Shown here: in pieces, positions 1-7,737 of the stretch
Layout: each line of letters opens with the position of its first letter
Position numbering within the stretch: position 1 is the stretch's first letter
From: an uncultured Bilophila sp.
GTDB taxonomy: Bacteria; Desulfobacterota; Desulfovibrionia; Desulfovibrionales; Desulfovibrionaceae
Reading direction: 5' to 3'
Length of the DNA: 63,007 nucleotides
NCBI GenBank assembly: GCA_902373525.1
Contig: CABKMN010000009.1
Coordinates: 1 to 63,007, forward strand
Program-made: the position numbers and the translations under genes
The notes under the pieces: generated by a model
The model's input: only the letters and a program-made list of their open reading frames with translations
Databases searched by the model: none
What the model was told of the DNA's origin: nothing

Positions 1-1
1 G

Positions 2-226
2 GGACCGAGGGGAGGAGCAGGGGGGAAAGGCAGCATTTATATGCAGGATGATAGCAATAAAGGAGGTGGAGGAGAATTTGGCGGCAACGGCGGCTCAGGC
101 GGCTACAGTGGCCCAGGCGGTTACGGAGGAAATGGAGGAGGATATGGAGGAGACGGAGGTTCTGGAGGAATTAAGGTCGGAAACGGAGGCGCAGGTGGAC
201 CCGGAGCGGTCGTAATATGGTATTAA
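2..226 (+). CDS. Glycine-rich phage tail fibre protein, C-terminal end (5' truncated by window)
   Basis: The reading frame is open from base 2 and stops with TAA at 224-226, so the gene starts upstream of the window and only about 74 residues are visible. They are almost entirely glycine-rich (runs such as GGNGGSGGYSGPGGYGG) and end in the hydrophobic VVIWY. Glycine-rich tips of this kind are typical of tail fibres and adhesins of Mu- and P2-like phages. The neighbours support this: a DUF4376 tail-fibre-associated gene follows 19 bp downstream and Com/Mom genes after that. The internal ATG at 41 is not taken as a start because the frame continues upstream. Confidence 0.65.
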   Translation, partial: GPRGGAGGKGSIYMQDDSNKGGGGEFGGNGGSGGYSGPGGYGGNGGGYGGDGGSGGIKVGNGGAGGPGAVVIWY

Positions 227-245
227 TGATATTAAGGAGGTAACT

Positions 246-875
246 ATGCTTATCAATATCAAAACAAAAGAGCTCATCAACGAATCAGCTTTTCGGGGGC
301 TGCACCCATCCATTTCTCTGCCTGCCCGTCTGACCGATGATGTTTTGGCAGACTATGGACATGCGACATACTCGTACACTGAGCCGCCGGACTACGATTC
401 GGAAACGCAGACTCGCTCCGAAACCCCTCAGTTTGTCGAGGGTAAATGGCGTCAGGTATGGACTGTCGAAGATATTGAATTTACGTCGGAAGAATTGGCG
501 GAGCGTCTTGTGCAGAAGAAGGCCGCAAAACTCTCTGAGATCAAGTCGGCTTTTGTATCCGCCGAAGCCGACGGCTACGTCGAGTCTTCGCTTGGCTTCC
601 GGGCCGACGCCACGCGCCGAAGCATCGAAGACATCGACGGCTTGATTGATCTCGTCTCGTCCGGTGCGCTTCCGGCTCCGGTGGTGTTCCGGGATTATGA
701 TAACGCCTACCACCGGCTGACTCTTGACCAACTCAACGTCTTGCGGCTGGAAGCCAAGGGGCGCGGCCCGGTGCTTTATGCCCGGAAATGGGAGCTTGAA
801 GCCGCCGTGGAGGCCGCCGAAACCGTGGAAGCCGTACAAGCGGTGGATGCGGGGGCAGTCTGGCCCGGAGTCTAA
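246..875 (+). CDS. DUF4376-type phage tail fibre assembly protein
   Basis: This 209-residue protein has an N-terminal part rich in Tyr/Thr/Pro (about 1-75, with a WRQVWTVEDI segment). Its C-terminal part is helical (about 80-209) with the look of the DUF4376 family (AEADGYVESSLGFRADATRRSIEDIDGLIDL split over 95-130). DUF4376 proteins sit directly behind phage tail fibres and probably help fibre assembly or capping. The start is set by a strong ribosome site, AAGGAGG, at 234-240. The gene follows the glycine-rich fibre by 19 bp and precedes the next phage gene by 2 bp, so the genes look like one late transcript. The family role is inferred; no catalytic residues are apparent. Confidence 0.7.
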   Translation: MLINIKTKELINESAFRGLHPSISLPARLTDDVLADYGHATYSYTEPPDYDSETQTRSETPQFVEGKWRQVWTVEDIEFTSEELAERLVQKKAAKLSEIKSAFVSAEADGYVESSLGFRADATRRSIEDIDGLIDLVSSGALPAPVVFRDYDNAYHRLTLDQLNVLRLEAKGRGPVLYARKWELEAAVEAAETVEAVQAVDAGAVWPGV

Positions 876-877
876 GC

Positions 878-1135
878 ATGACATACGGGAAACGAATCCT
901 GATCGTCGTTGACCAGCTTCTCAATGCGCTGTTCGGTGGCTGGCCGGATGAAACCCTGTCCTCCCGTTGCTGGCGATGGAGCCGGGACGGGGTGCGGGCA
1001 TGGCCCCTGCGTGTCGTGGATGGGCTGTTCTTCTGGCAGAGGGAACACTGCAAGAGCAGTTATGAGAGCGAGAGGGAAGGCAGGCAGTTGCCCCCGGAGC
1101 TGCGGCGCATGATGTCAGCGGCCCGGAACGGCTAG
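878..1135 (+). CDS. Small prophage protein of unknown function
   Basis: This 85-residue basic protein begins MTYGKRILIVVDQLLNALFGGWPDETLSSRCWRW (split over the first 34 residues). Its N-terminal hydrophobic stretch (ILIVVDQLLNALFG) is followed by Trp/Arg-rich sequence and a charged tail. Proteins with this 'GGWPDETLSSR.WRW' pattern occur in many Mu-like and other prophages near tail-fibre and lysis genes, but I know of no established function. It begins 2 bp after the preceding stop, consistent with translational coupling in the late operon. A membrane-associated or lysis role is possible but not shown. Confidence 0.6.
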   Translation: MTYGKRILIVVDQLLNALFGGWPDETLSSRCWRWSRDGVRAWPLRVVDGLFFWQREHCKSSYESEREGRQLPPELRRMMSAARNG

Positions 1136-1325
1136 GATTTTCAGGCAGAGGCGGGGGAGATTGGACCCTCCCCCACCGGCCCGGCGATGAAGCGCCGGAC
1201 CACGGCCCCACACGATGATTGCAGCATCGTGCAAGGATTCCGCCTGCGGTTGTGCTCGTGACGAGCGCGCAACACATAACAGGCAAGGAGCCGGGGTGCA
1301 ACATGTGAACTGTCTATTAATGGAG

Positions 1326-1532
1326 ATGAAAGAAATTCGTTGCCCGCATTGCAACCGTCTGCTCGCTAAAGGCGAAGCTGCTTATCTTGAGTTGAAATGC
1401 CCCCGATGCGGGGCGTATACCATCCTGCGCGCCTCGAGTGCCAAGCCTGCGGGCCGTGAGCCTCTTTTTGAGGTGTCACATGCTCCGCAGGCCGTATCAC
1501 CCGCCACTCCCCAGTCCGTATCTTCAACCTGA
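1326..1532 (+). CDS. com: Com-like zinc-finger translational activator of mom
   Basis: From the ATG at 1326 the product reads MKEIRCPHCNRLLAKGEAAYLELKCPRCG in two segments, a CxxC...CxxC zinc ribbon of the Mu Com family. In phage Mu, Com binds the mom mRNA and melts a stem-loop so that mom can be translated. The same arrangement is seen here: the likely mom start at 1480 lies inside com in another frame, giving a 53-bp overlap. The longer frame opening at 1215 is not needed because similarity begins at MKEIRC. An ATG at 1320 (two codons upstream) is the only realistic alternative start. The product is 68 residues, close to the family norm. Confidence 0.8.
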   Translation: MKEIRCPHCNRLLAKGEAAYLELKCPRCGAYTILRASSAKPAGREPLFEVSHAPQAVSPATPQSVSST

Positions 1533-2199
1533 ATCCGACACGCCGGGATATATCCTTGGCGCACATGGCGGCGTTGTCGGCTTCGGAAAGCGCGGTTTCT
1601 ATGTCGCGGCAATCCCGGCACAAAAGGCGCGGGAGACGGTACTGCGCCATCACTACTCGCAATCCGTCGTCAACAATTCGTATATCCATCTCGGCGTCTA
1701 TTATAAGGACAACTTCGCAGGCGTCCTGCAATTCGGATACGCCCTCCAGCCCGCTTGTGCGGGCGGAATTGTCGAGGGGACGGTACAGGGCGAGTATCTG
1801 GAACTTAACCGCATGTGACTTGCCGAAGTATGCCCGCGAAACTCTGAAAGCATGGCGATCAGCTATGCGGTCAAGTATATCCGCCGCGCAAGCCCGAGCG
1901 TCGCATGGATACAGTCTTTCGCTGATGAACGATGCGGGCGGCTTGGCGTCGTCTATCAGGCATCCAACTTTTTCTATCTTGGTAGTCATGTGGCGACATT
2001 CTACTTTCTGGATGGGGATTACTACCATAGGCTCCTTTTGACCGCACACCCAAATGGTAGAGGGCGCATACTGCGCGAGAATGCGGGGCGGGCGCTCAAG
2101 CTGACGTATCGGCAATATCGTTACATTCTTTTCTTGAAGCAGTCATGGCGCAAACGCTTGCGGTTGAAGGTGCAGCTGTATCCCAAACCCGAAGCATAA
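1480..2199 (+). pseudogene. mom: Mom-like DNA modification protein, interrupted by in-frame TGA
   Basis: Two same-frame segments, 1480-1815 and 1819-2199, together match a full Mom protein of about 239 residues. Mom converts adenine to methylcarbamoyl-adenine to protect phage DNA from restriction. The break is a TGA at 1816-1818 in the context ELNRM-stop-LAEVCPRNSESMAISYAVKYI. In Mom relatives the NRM/NRL motif is normally followed by Trp, so a TGG-to-TGA change explains the stop with no length change. Downstream conserved stretches (WIQSFADERCG, GVVYQASNF) are intact. The start at 1480 lies within com and has GAGG just upstream. It could be dead or read through; I saw no obvious recoding element. 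Confidence 0.75.
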
Positions 2200-2203
2200 A
2201 CAA

Positions 2204-2233
2204 AAAGCCTCGGAGAGAAATCTCCGGGGCTTT
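2204..2233 (+). terminator. Hairpin after mom
   Basis: AAAGCCTCGGAGA (2204-2216) pairs with TCTCCGGGGCTTT (2221-2233) around a GAAA loop, beginning 5 bp after the mom stop. The T-run is only three bases, so termination strength is uncertain. Confidence 0.65.
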
Positions 2234-2275
2234 GCATATGCTGTGCCAGCATGAGGGAAAGACAAAAACAAGGTG

Positions 2276-2312
2276 TGCAAAATCGCGCGCTAAACTATGC
2301 AGAATCGCGCGC
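2276..2312. repeat. Two 15-bp direct repeats with 22-bp pitch
   Basis: TGCAAAATCGCGCGC (2276-2290) and TGCAGAATCGCGCGC (2298-2312) match at 14 of 15 positions and start exactly 22 bp apart. A weaker copy, TGCAGTAACGCGCGC, lies at 2550-2564. They lie just beyond mom, where the right end of a Mu-like genome with its transposase sites is expected. Mu-type transposase sites are spaced about two helical turns, so end-binding sites are a reasonable guess. Confidence 0.4.
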
Positions 2313-2320
2313 CGCGTTAG

Positions 2321-2557
2321 TTCTGGTATGAAATGCACGATCTCGGAATCGTCAGAAACCGGAGCGATCAGGCTATCGATACATACATCCGGCGCATCAC
2401 GCGGGCGCAAAAGATCGAATGGTGCTCCGTGGAACAGCTCCAGCTCGTCATCGAAACCCTGAAAGGCTGGATCGACAGGATCGAGGAACCAGCGGTACGG
2501 GAACACCTGCAACGTTTCTTCACGGAGCAGCAGCCCGCCACGGCCGTCATGCAGTAA
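2321..2557 (+). pseudogene. GemA (gp16)-like regulator, C-terminal fragment
   Basis: Codons from 2321, just after a TAG at 2318-2320, read FWYEMHDLGIVRNRSDQ and then YIRRITRAQKIEWCSVEQLQ and VIETLKGWIDRIEE. This is the C-terminal part of the phage GemA/Gp16 family (DUF1018), which acts in early gene control of Mu-like phages. The N-terminal half is missing and the similarity runs into the upstream stop, so the gene is truncated. A protein of about 74 residues could still start at the ATG at 2333, but there is no convincing ribosome site. It sits after mom and before an HU remnant. In Mu-like phages GemA is an early gene, so this is either a second element or a rearrangement. Confidence 0.6.
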
Positions 2558-2594
2558 CGCGCGCCAGCCGCATCAAAAACGAATGGAGAATGTC

Positions 2595-2871
2595 ATGAAC
2601 AAATATGATCTCGTACGGCGACTCAGGAAGGAATGCGGAGCAACGGAAGAGGAGATGGAAAAGCTCGTCAAGGCCATGATCGACACGTTCACGGAAGCCC
2701 TTGCGGAAGGCCATCGGGTTTTCCTCCCCGGACTCGGGACACTCACCCCCCGTACCGCGTGCCGAGCGGATCGGGCGTAATCCGAAGACCGGCGGCTCCT
2801 GTACCATCCCGGCGCGCACAACGGTCAAGTTCGCAGCCGCGAAGCGTCTCAAGGATGCGTTGAACAGGTAG
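2595..2871 (+). pseudogene. HU/IHF-like DNA-binding protein, frameshifted
   Basis: From the ATG at 2595 (GGAGA just upstream) the product reads MNKYDLVRRLRKECGATEEE and continues to VFLPGLGTLT, the N-terminal half of an HU-family protein. The frame is lost in a run of six C at about 2746-2751. In the frame obtained by removing one C, the sequence continues PVPRAERIGRNPKTGGS, TIPARTTVKFAAAKRLKDAL and stop at 2869-2871. That restores the HU arm motif GRNP.TG and the C-terminal helix. The single-base slip could be a real mutation, a programmed frameshift or a sequencing error in a homopolymer. HU-like genes are common in the early region of Mu-like phages. Confidence 0.75.
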
Positions 2872-2889
2872 ACATGCTACCTCGGTAAA

Positions 2890-2928
2890 CAACAAAAAAG
2901 GAGGGTTGATTCCCCTCCTTTTTTGTTG
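2890..2928 (+). terminator. Strong rho-independent terminator
   Basis: CAACAAAAAAGGAGGG (2890-2905) pairs with CCCTCCTTTTTTGTTG (2913-2928), a nearly perfect stem with a short AT-rich loop and T-run, 19 bp after the HU remnant. It can act in both directions and separates the phage relic from the biotin operon. Confidence 0.85.
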
Positions 2929-3035
2929 CAGATTCTGCAATAGAATTACACTCTACCTAAAAATCCTTCCCGATCCTTCCCAAGTTATCTCGTTTTTTCC
3001 CTCTACTTTTCATGCCATTGATCACCTTCCTTCGA

Positions 3036-5573
3036 TTACCGATAGTCCTCCCGGACGGCGTCGACGATGGCCGAGGTGAGGAGACGGAGATCGGCGGGCT
3101 CAATGCAGTAGGGGGGCATGAGGTAGACGTTGCGGTTGAAGGGGCGCACCCAGACGCCGCGCGCGACGAAGAAGTCCTGTAGGCGCGCCATGTTCACGGG
3201 CTTGTCCACCTCCACGACGCCGATGGCCCCGAGCACCCGGACGTCGCGGACGCCCCGGAACTCCCGGCACGGCGCAAGCCCTTCGGCAAGCCCCCGGCGG
3301 ACGCCTTCCACGCGATCCGCCCACGGCGAGGCGTTCAGGATGTCGAGGCTCGCGCAGGCCACGGCGCAGGCCAGCGGATTGCCCATGAAGGTCGGCCCGT
3401 GCATGAAGACGCCCCCGCCCTGTTCGGGACCGGCCTCCTCGATGCCGCGCGCCACGTTCTCGCTCGCGACCGTCGCCGCCAGCGTCATGGTGCCGCCGGT
3501 GAGCGCCTTGCCGAGGCAGAGGATGTCCGGTTCGAGGCCCGCCCATTCGGAGGCGAACATCTTGCCGGTACGCCCGAAGCCGGTGGCGATTTCATCAACG
3601 ATCAACAGCACTTCGTGTTCGTCGCACAGCTTTCGCAGCCCGCGCAGGTAGTCGGGATGGTAGAACCACATCCCGCCCGCGCCCTGCACGATGGGTTCGA
3701 GGATGACCGCCGCGAGCGTGGAGGCGCCGCGCTCCAGCAGCTCGCGCATGGGCCGCAGGCTCTCGGGATCGAACGGCGCGTCGAAGCGGCAGCTCGGACG
3801 CTCGGCGAAGACGTGCTTGGGCAGGATGCCGGTGAACAGCGTGTGCATGCCGTTTACCGGGTCGCAGACGGACATGGCCCCCTGCGTGTCGCCGTGGTAG
3901 CCGCCCCTCGGGGTGAGGAAGCGGGTCTTGGCGGGGCGGCCCTTCGAGGCCCAGTACTGGACCGCCATTTTGAGCGCGACCTCCACGGACACGGAGCCGG
4001 AATCCGCATAGAAGATGCGCCGTAGGTTGCCGGGCAGCAGCGGCAGCAGCCGTCGGGCCAGTTCGACCGCCGGTTCGTGGGTGAGCCCGCCGAACATGAC
4101 GTGCGCCATCTTCGCGGACTGCCGCCGCAGGGCGTCCATGAGCACGGGATGCCCGTAGCCGTGGATGGCGCACCACCACGAAGACATTCCGTCCACCAGT
4201 TCCCTGCCGTCGCGCAGGCGTATCCGCACCCCCGACGCGCTCACCGCCTCGCGCACCGGAAGCGGGTTCAGCGCGGAGGTGTACGGGTGCCACAGGTGGT
4301 CCCGGTCGAAGGCGAGGAGGGCGTCCGCGCGTGAAGAAGCCTCTTGTGCGGAGCCGGGGCGGCCTGCTCCCGTGCCCTCCGGGGCGTCGGAAGGCGCCGT
4401 GCCTTGCGTCCCTTGCGGGTTTGCGGAGGCGGCGGACTCGCGGGCGTTTTCCCCGTTGGAGGCGGCGGAGGAAGGCCCGGTTGCGGAAAAGGATGATGCG
4501 CCGAGGGCGGACGCGCCGGAATCCGATGCGGCGGAGGCGGCGCGGGAGGCGTCGGCGGGCCGGGCTTCGGAGAGGGCGGCGTCCGTCTTTTCTCCGGATG
4601 CGGCAAGGTGCCCGAACAGCGGGCGCAGAGCCTCCAGCGCGGGTTCGAGGCATTCGGCGGCGCGGGGCCATGCGGAGGCGGGATCGTCTTCGATGCCGGG
4701 GAGGTAGGGGATTTCCGCCAGCAGGGGGACGCCGCGTTCCCGGCCCATGCGGGCGAGGGTTTCGCGGTTGTCGCGGAGCAGGCGGCGTTCGTTTGCGACA
4801 TCGGGATCGGGCCCGGAGCCGGGATCGCAGTGGGTTTCGGGCAGGACGCGGTTCAGGACCATGCCGAAGACGCGCAGGCCGTGCGATTGCAGCACGTCGA
4901 GCGAGAGCAGGGCGTGGTTGATGCACCCGAGCTTGTTGCCGACCACGAGCAGCACGGGGAAATCCAGCGCGGCCATGAAGTCCAGCATGGTTTCGCGGTC
5001 GTTCAGGGGCACGTAGACGCCGCCCGCGCCCTCCACAAGCAGGAAGGCGTCCCGAGGCGCGTTCCGCTCCAGCTTCCCGAGCAGTCCCCCCGCCGTCAGC
5101 GGGCGTCCCGCCATTTTCGCGGCGAGGTGCGGCGAACACGCGGGCTCGTAGGTTTCCAGCACGATCCCGCCGCCGCCCGCCGCCTCGTAACAGGCCACGT
5201 CGGGCGCGAGAAGGGGAGCTGGGCGGACGGCTCCTGCGAAAAGGGCGCACTCCGCCCGCGCCGGGCCGTCGCCTTCCGGTCCCGCGTCGTCCCGATCTCC
5301 CGACGCAAAGGCCCCCTCAGGCCGCGCCGCCTCATCTCCCGAAAGCCTCGGGAGGGAGTGGGATGGGCAACCTTGCTTCGGACTGGTTCCTTCCTCCGCC
5401 CGTCTTTTGGCTTCATGCCGCTTCGCTTCCGCGTCTTCCGCCCTGCATCCGGTCTGCACGGGCTTGACGGCGAGGCTACGGACGCCGCGCGCGAGCAGGG
5501 CGCGGAGGAGCGCGGCGGTGACGGTGGTCTTTCCGGCGTCGGTGTCGGTCCCGGTGATGAAGAGGCCGTTCAT
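3036..5573 (-). CDS. bioDA: BioD-BioA fusion: dethiobiotin synthetase / DAPA aminotransferase
   Basis: This 845-residue protein catalyses two consecutive steps of biotin synthesis. Residues about 1-325 are BioD, with the P-loop GTDTDAGKT at 8-16, the substrate lysine segment AVKPVQTG, and LLVEGAGGVYVPL. Residues about 415-845 are the PLP enzyme BioA, with SSWWCAIHGYGHP, IVDEIATGFGRTG and the PLP lysine in CLGKALTGG. The linker (about 325-415) is low-complexity Ala/Ser/Glu sequence, and BioD also carries an odd charged insert after AVKPVQTG. The start at 5573 is fixed by the 4-bp ATGA overlap with the bioB stop. An upstream in-frame ATG at 6962 is ignored because that extension runs antiparallel through bioB in a different frame. 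Fused BioD-BioA is known in plants and some bacteria. Confidence 0.92.
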   Translation of the reverse strand: MNGLFITGTDTDAGKTTVTAALLRALLARGVRSLAVKPVQTGCRAEDAEAKRHEAKRRAEEGTSPKQGCPSHSLPRLSGDEAARPEGAFASGDRDDAGPEGDGPARAECALFAGAVRPAPLLAPDVACYEAAGGGGIVLETYEPACSPHLAAKMAGRPLTAGGLLGKLERNAPRDAFLLVEGAGGVYVPLNDRETMLDFMAALDFPVLLVVGNKLGCINHALLSLDVLQSHGLRVFGMVLNRVLPETHCDPGSGPDPDVANERRLLRDNRETLARMGRERGVPLLAEIPYLPGIEDDPASAWPRAAECLEPALEALRPLFGHLAASGEKTDAALSEARPADASRAASAASDSGASALGASSFSATGPSSAASNGENARESAASANPQGTQGTAPSDAPEGTGAGRPGSAQEASSRADALLAFDRDHLWHPYTSALNPLPVREAVSASGVRIRLRDGRELVDGMSSWWCAIHGYGHPVLMDALRRQSAKMAHVMFGGLTHEPAVELARRLLPLLPGNLRRIFYADSGSVSVEVALKMAVQYWASKGRPAKTRFLTPRGGYHGDTQGAMSVCDPVNGMHTLFTGILPKHVFAERPSCRFDAPFDPESLRPMRELLERGASTLAAVILEPIVQGAGGMWFYHPDYLRGLRKLCDEHEVLLIVDEIATGFGRTGKMFASEWAGLEPDILCLGKALTGGTMTLAATVASENVARGIEEAGPEQGGGVFMHGPTFMGNPLACAVACASLDILNASPWADRVEGVRRGLAEGLAPCREFRGVRDVRVLGAIGVVEVDKPVNMARLQDFFVARGVWVRPFNRNVYLMPPYCIEPADLRLLTSAIVDAVREDYR

Positions 5574-6553
5574 TGCGCCTCCCGGAGCCCGAGGGTCGCG
5601 AGCATCTCCGCGTCGTCGCAGAAGGCGCATCCCTTGGTGGTCAGATAGTTCCCGGTCATGATCCCGTTGGCCCCGGCGGCGAAGACCCACGACTGCCAGT
5701 TCCCGAAGGTCTTGGCCCGGCCCCCGCAGATGAGCACGTCGCGGGAGGGGCTCAGGAGCCGCATCAGGGCCACCACCCGCAGGGCTTCGGCGGGCGGCAG
5801 GAGCGGCGAATCCCCCAGCGGCGTGCCGGGGATGGGGTTCAGGAAGTTGAGCGGCAGGGAATCCACCCCGAGCCCGTCGAGGGTCAGGGCCAGCTCGATG
5901 CGCTGTTCCCACGTTTCGCCGAGTCCGAAAATCCCGCAGCTGCACACCCGGAACCCGGCGGCCTTGGCGACGCGCACGGTTTCGAGGTCCTGCTCGTAGG
6001 CGTGGGTGGTGCAGACGGCGGGGAAATGGCTGGCCGAGGTTTCCAGATTGTGATGGTAGGACGTGAAGCCCGCCTCGCGCAGCCGCACGGCCCGTTCCGG
6101 CGTCAGCAGGCCGAGCGAGGCGCACAGGCTGATCGGCACTTCGCGGCGGATGCGGGCCGCCGCTTCGCACAGCGCGTCGAGGTCGCGGTCGTTCAGGGCC
6201 GTGCCGCTGGTCACGATGCCGAAACGGTCGACGTTCGCCTCGGCCAACTCCTCGGCCCGGCGCAGCAGCGTCTCGGCGTCGTGCAGCGGATAGACCGGCG
6301 CGTCCGTCCGGTAATGCGCGGACTGGGCGCAGAAGGCGCAGTTTTCGGGACAGCGGCCGGACTTCGCGTTGATGATCCCGCAGGTGAACGCGGCGTCGGG
6401 CTTGCGGGCCGCACGGGCCAGACCGGCCACGGACAGGATGTCCAGCGTGGCGGAATCGGGGAGATGGGCCAGACGCAGCGCCTCGGAGGGCGACAGAAGC
6501 GGCTCGACGCCGGAGGCGATGCGCCCGGCGATGCCGACAAGCAGGGAATCCAT
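5570..6553 (-). CDS. bioB: Biotin synthase (radical SAM)
   Basis: This 327-residue cytosolic enzyme inserts sulfur into dethiobiotin. The radical-SAM cluster motif CPENCAFCAQS (CxxxCxxC) is at about 70-80. It also has YHHNLETSASHF, GIFGLGETWEQRI and the C-terminal NGIMTGNYLTTKG, all characteristic of BioB. Length matches the family. It is the first gene of the operon and overlaps the BioD-BioA start by 4 bp. The ATG at 6553 has no strong Shine-Dalgarno; a CAAGGACG stretch lies about 8 bp upstream. No BirA-type operator was recognised upstream. Confidence 0.95.
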   Translation of the reverse strand: MDSLLVGIAGRIASGVEPLLSPSEALRLAHLPDSATLDILSVAGLARAARKPDAAFTCGIINAKSGRCPENCAFCAQSAHYRTDAPVYPLHDAETLLRRAEELAEANVDRFGIVTSGTALNDRDLDALCEAAARIRREVPISLCASLGLLTPERAVRLREAGFTSYHHNLETSASHFPAVCTTHAYEQDLETVRVAKAAGFRVCSCGIFGLGETWEQRIELALTLDGLGVDSLPLNFLNPIPGTPLGDSPLLPPAEALRVVALMRLLSPSRDVLICGGRAKTFGNWQSWVFAAGANGIMTGNYLTTKGCAFCDDAEMLATLGLREAQ

Positions 6554-7737
6554 GAAACAAACGTCCTTGCAAAAAAGTGAAACGGGATGAAGCGGCGCGG
6601 GAAACGGCCCCTTGCCCTGCTTCGATGGGGCCCGCAGGGAAACGGGGAGGCCCGGCGTACGGGCCCTGCCGGAAGCGGTGCGCCGTGGGACCCGGAACAG
6701 GCTTTCCCGCCGCCCGACGGGACGCCGCGCCGTGGGGCCGCAACGGCTTTTCGCCGGTCGGAGAACGCCGCGCCGCCGCGAAACGGCAGGCGAAAAAGGC
6801 TACGGCATTTCTCGGCTCTCCGCAACTCCCGTGAAACGGGACGGTTACGGCGCTTCCGGCGGCATTCCGCGCCAACGGCCCGCCGCCGGTACGGAATGGT
6901 ACCGGGCAAGGCCGCCCACGGCGGAGGCGTGAAGCGCAAAACACCTGTTCTTTCAGCGCCATGTGGAACAGGGGGCCGTTGCACGCGGGGGGCTGTGACG
7001 GAGGCGTTCACGGAGGCTTCTCCGGGCCCGACGAGGCCGACCGTTTTGCGGCGGCGGCTGAGGAGAAGCCCGGTCGCGTCGGTTGGCCGGTGACTCCCGC
7101 CGCCCTCTTCCGGGGCGTCGGCCTTTTCTCATCCTCGACGCCCCGGAAGGATGCGGCGTCCCCGGACGCCTCTTTCCCCGCCGCCTCGGGGTGCCGCGGT
7201 TGACGTCCTCCTTGGGGAGGAGGCCCTTTCCCCGCCGCACGCCGCCGCAGCGAGACGGCGTTTCCTTTGCGGCCTCCGCCGGGTAGGGGCCGCTGGTCAA
7301 TACGGCTGAAGAGCGCATCGAAGACATTCCGCTTCCGCCGGGCGTGGGCCGTTCCCGCGTCCGGCGTTCCCCTCGCGGCAATGCCGGAGTCCGGCCTTCT
7401 CCTCTCGTGTCCGGCTCGCGGTGCGGATACGGGAACTGTCCTGCATGGAAGCAGGTCTCCCCGGACTCGGCTTGCGGATCGGTCGCTTCCGGTTCCGATC
7501 CGTTTCCGAAACACCCTCCCGGACGGCTTTGCCGGAACGGCCCGCGGCGTTTGCGCGAGCGTTCCCGCAAGGCCCCTTCCGGGGCGGCGGGGGCGTTTTC
7601 GCGCGGAAAGGGCGCGTCGGGCCCGGAAAAGGTTGCGGGCCGTGCCGCAAACGGCTAAGGTCTCATGCAGACGTAGCAAAACGTTTTCGGCACTCCCGTC
7701 TTCACGCGGAATCCCGCCCGCAAACCCCACCGTCCGC
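6554..7737. other. 1.2-kb non-coding gap between bioB and a histidine kinase
   Basis: Divergent genes flank this very GC-rich stretch. Long open frames on both strands have no recognisable domains and a composition expected from GC bias, so I annotate no gene. Weak echoes of the GC-rich cores described for the 29.4-30.25 kb array occur here (for example GTTCCCCTCGCGG near 7366 and GCGGATACGGGAACTG near 7423, about 57 bp apart), but periodicity is not convincing. Promoters for bioB and for the kinase must lie here and were not identified. Confidence 0.5.

Noticed and set aside
1816..1818. TGA in mom as a selenocysteine codon
   Set aside because: I saw no obvious SECIS-like hairpin right after it, and relatives have Trp there, not Cys.
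5573..6962. N-terminal extension of the BioD-BioA frame
   Set aside because: It overlaps bioB in another frame; the ATGA overlap and the BioD P-loop fix the start at 5573.
6587..7093. Long open frames on both strands between bioB and the first kinase
   Set aside because: No domain, no ribosome site, Arg/Pro-rich composition as expected from GC-rich non-coding DNA.
7267..7737. 157-residue extension of the hybrid kinase
   Set aside because: The extension is Arg/Pro-rich with no domain; the ATG at 7738 yields a normal membrane anchor.
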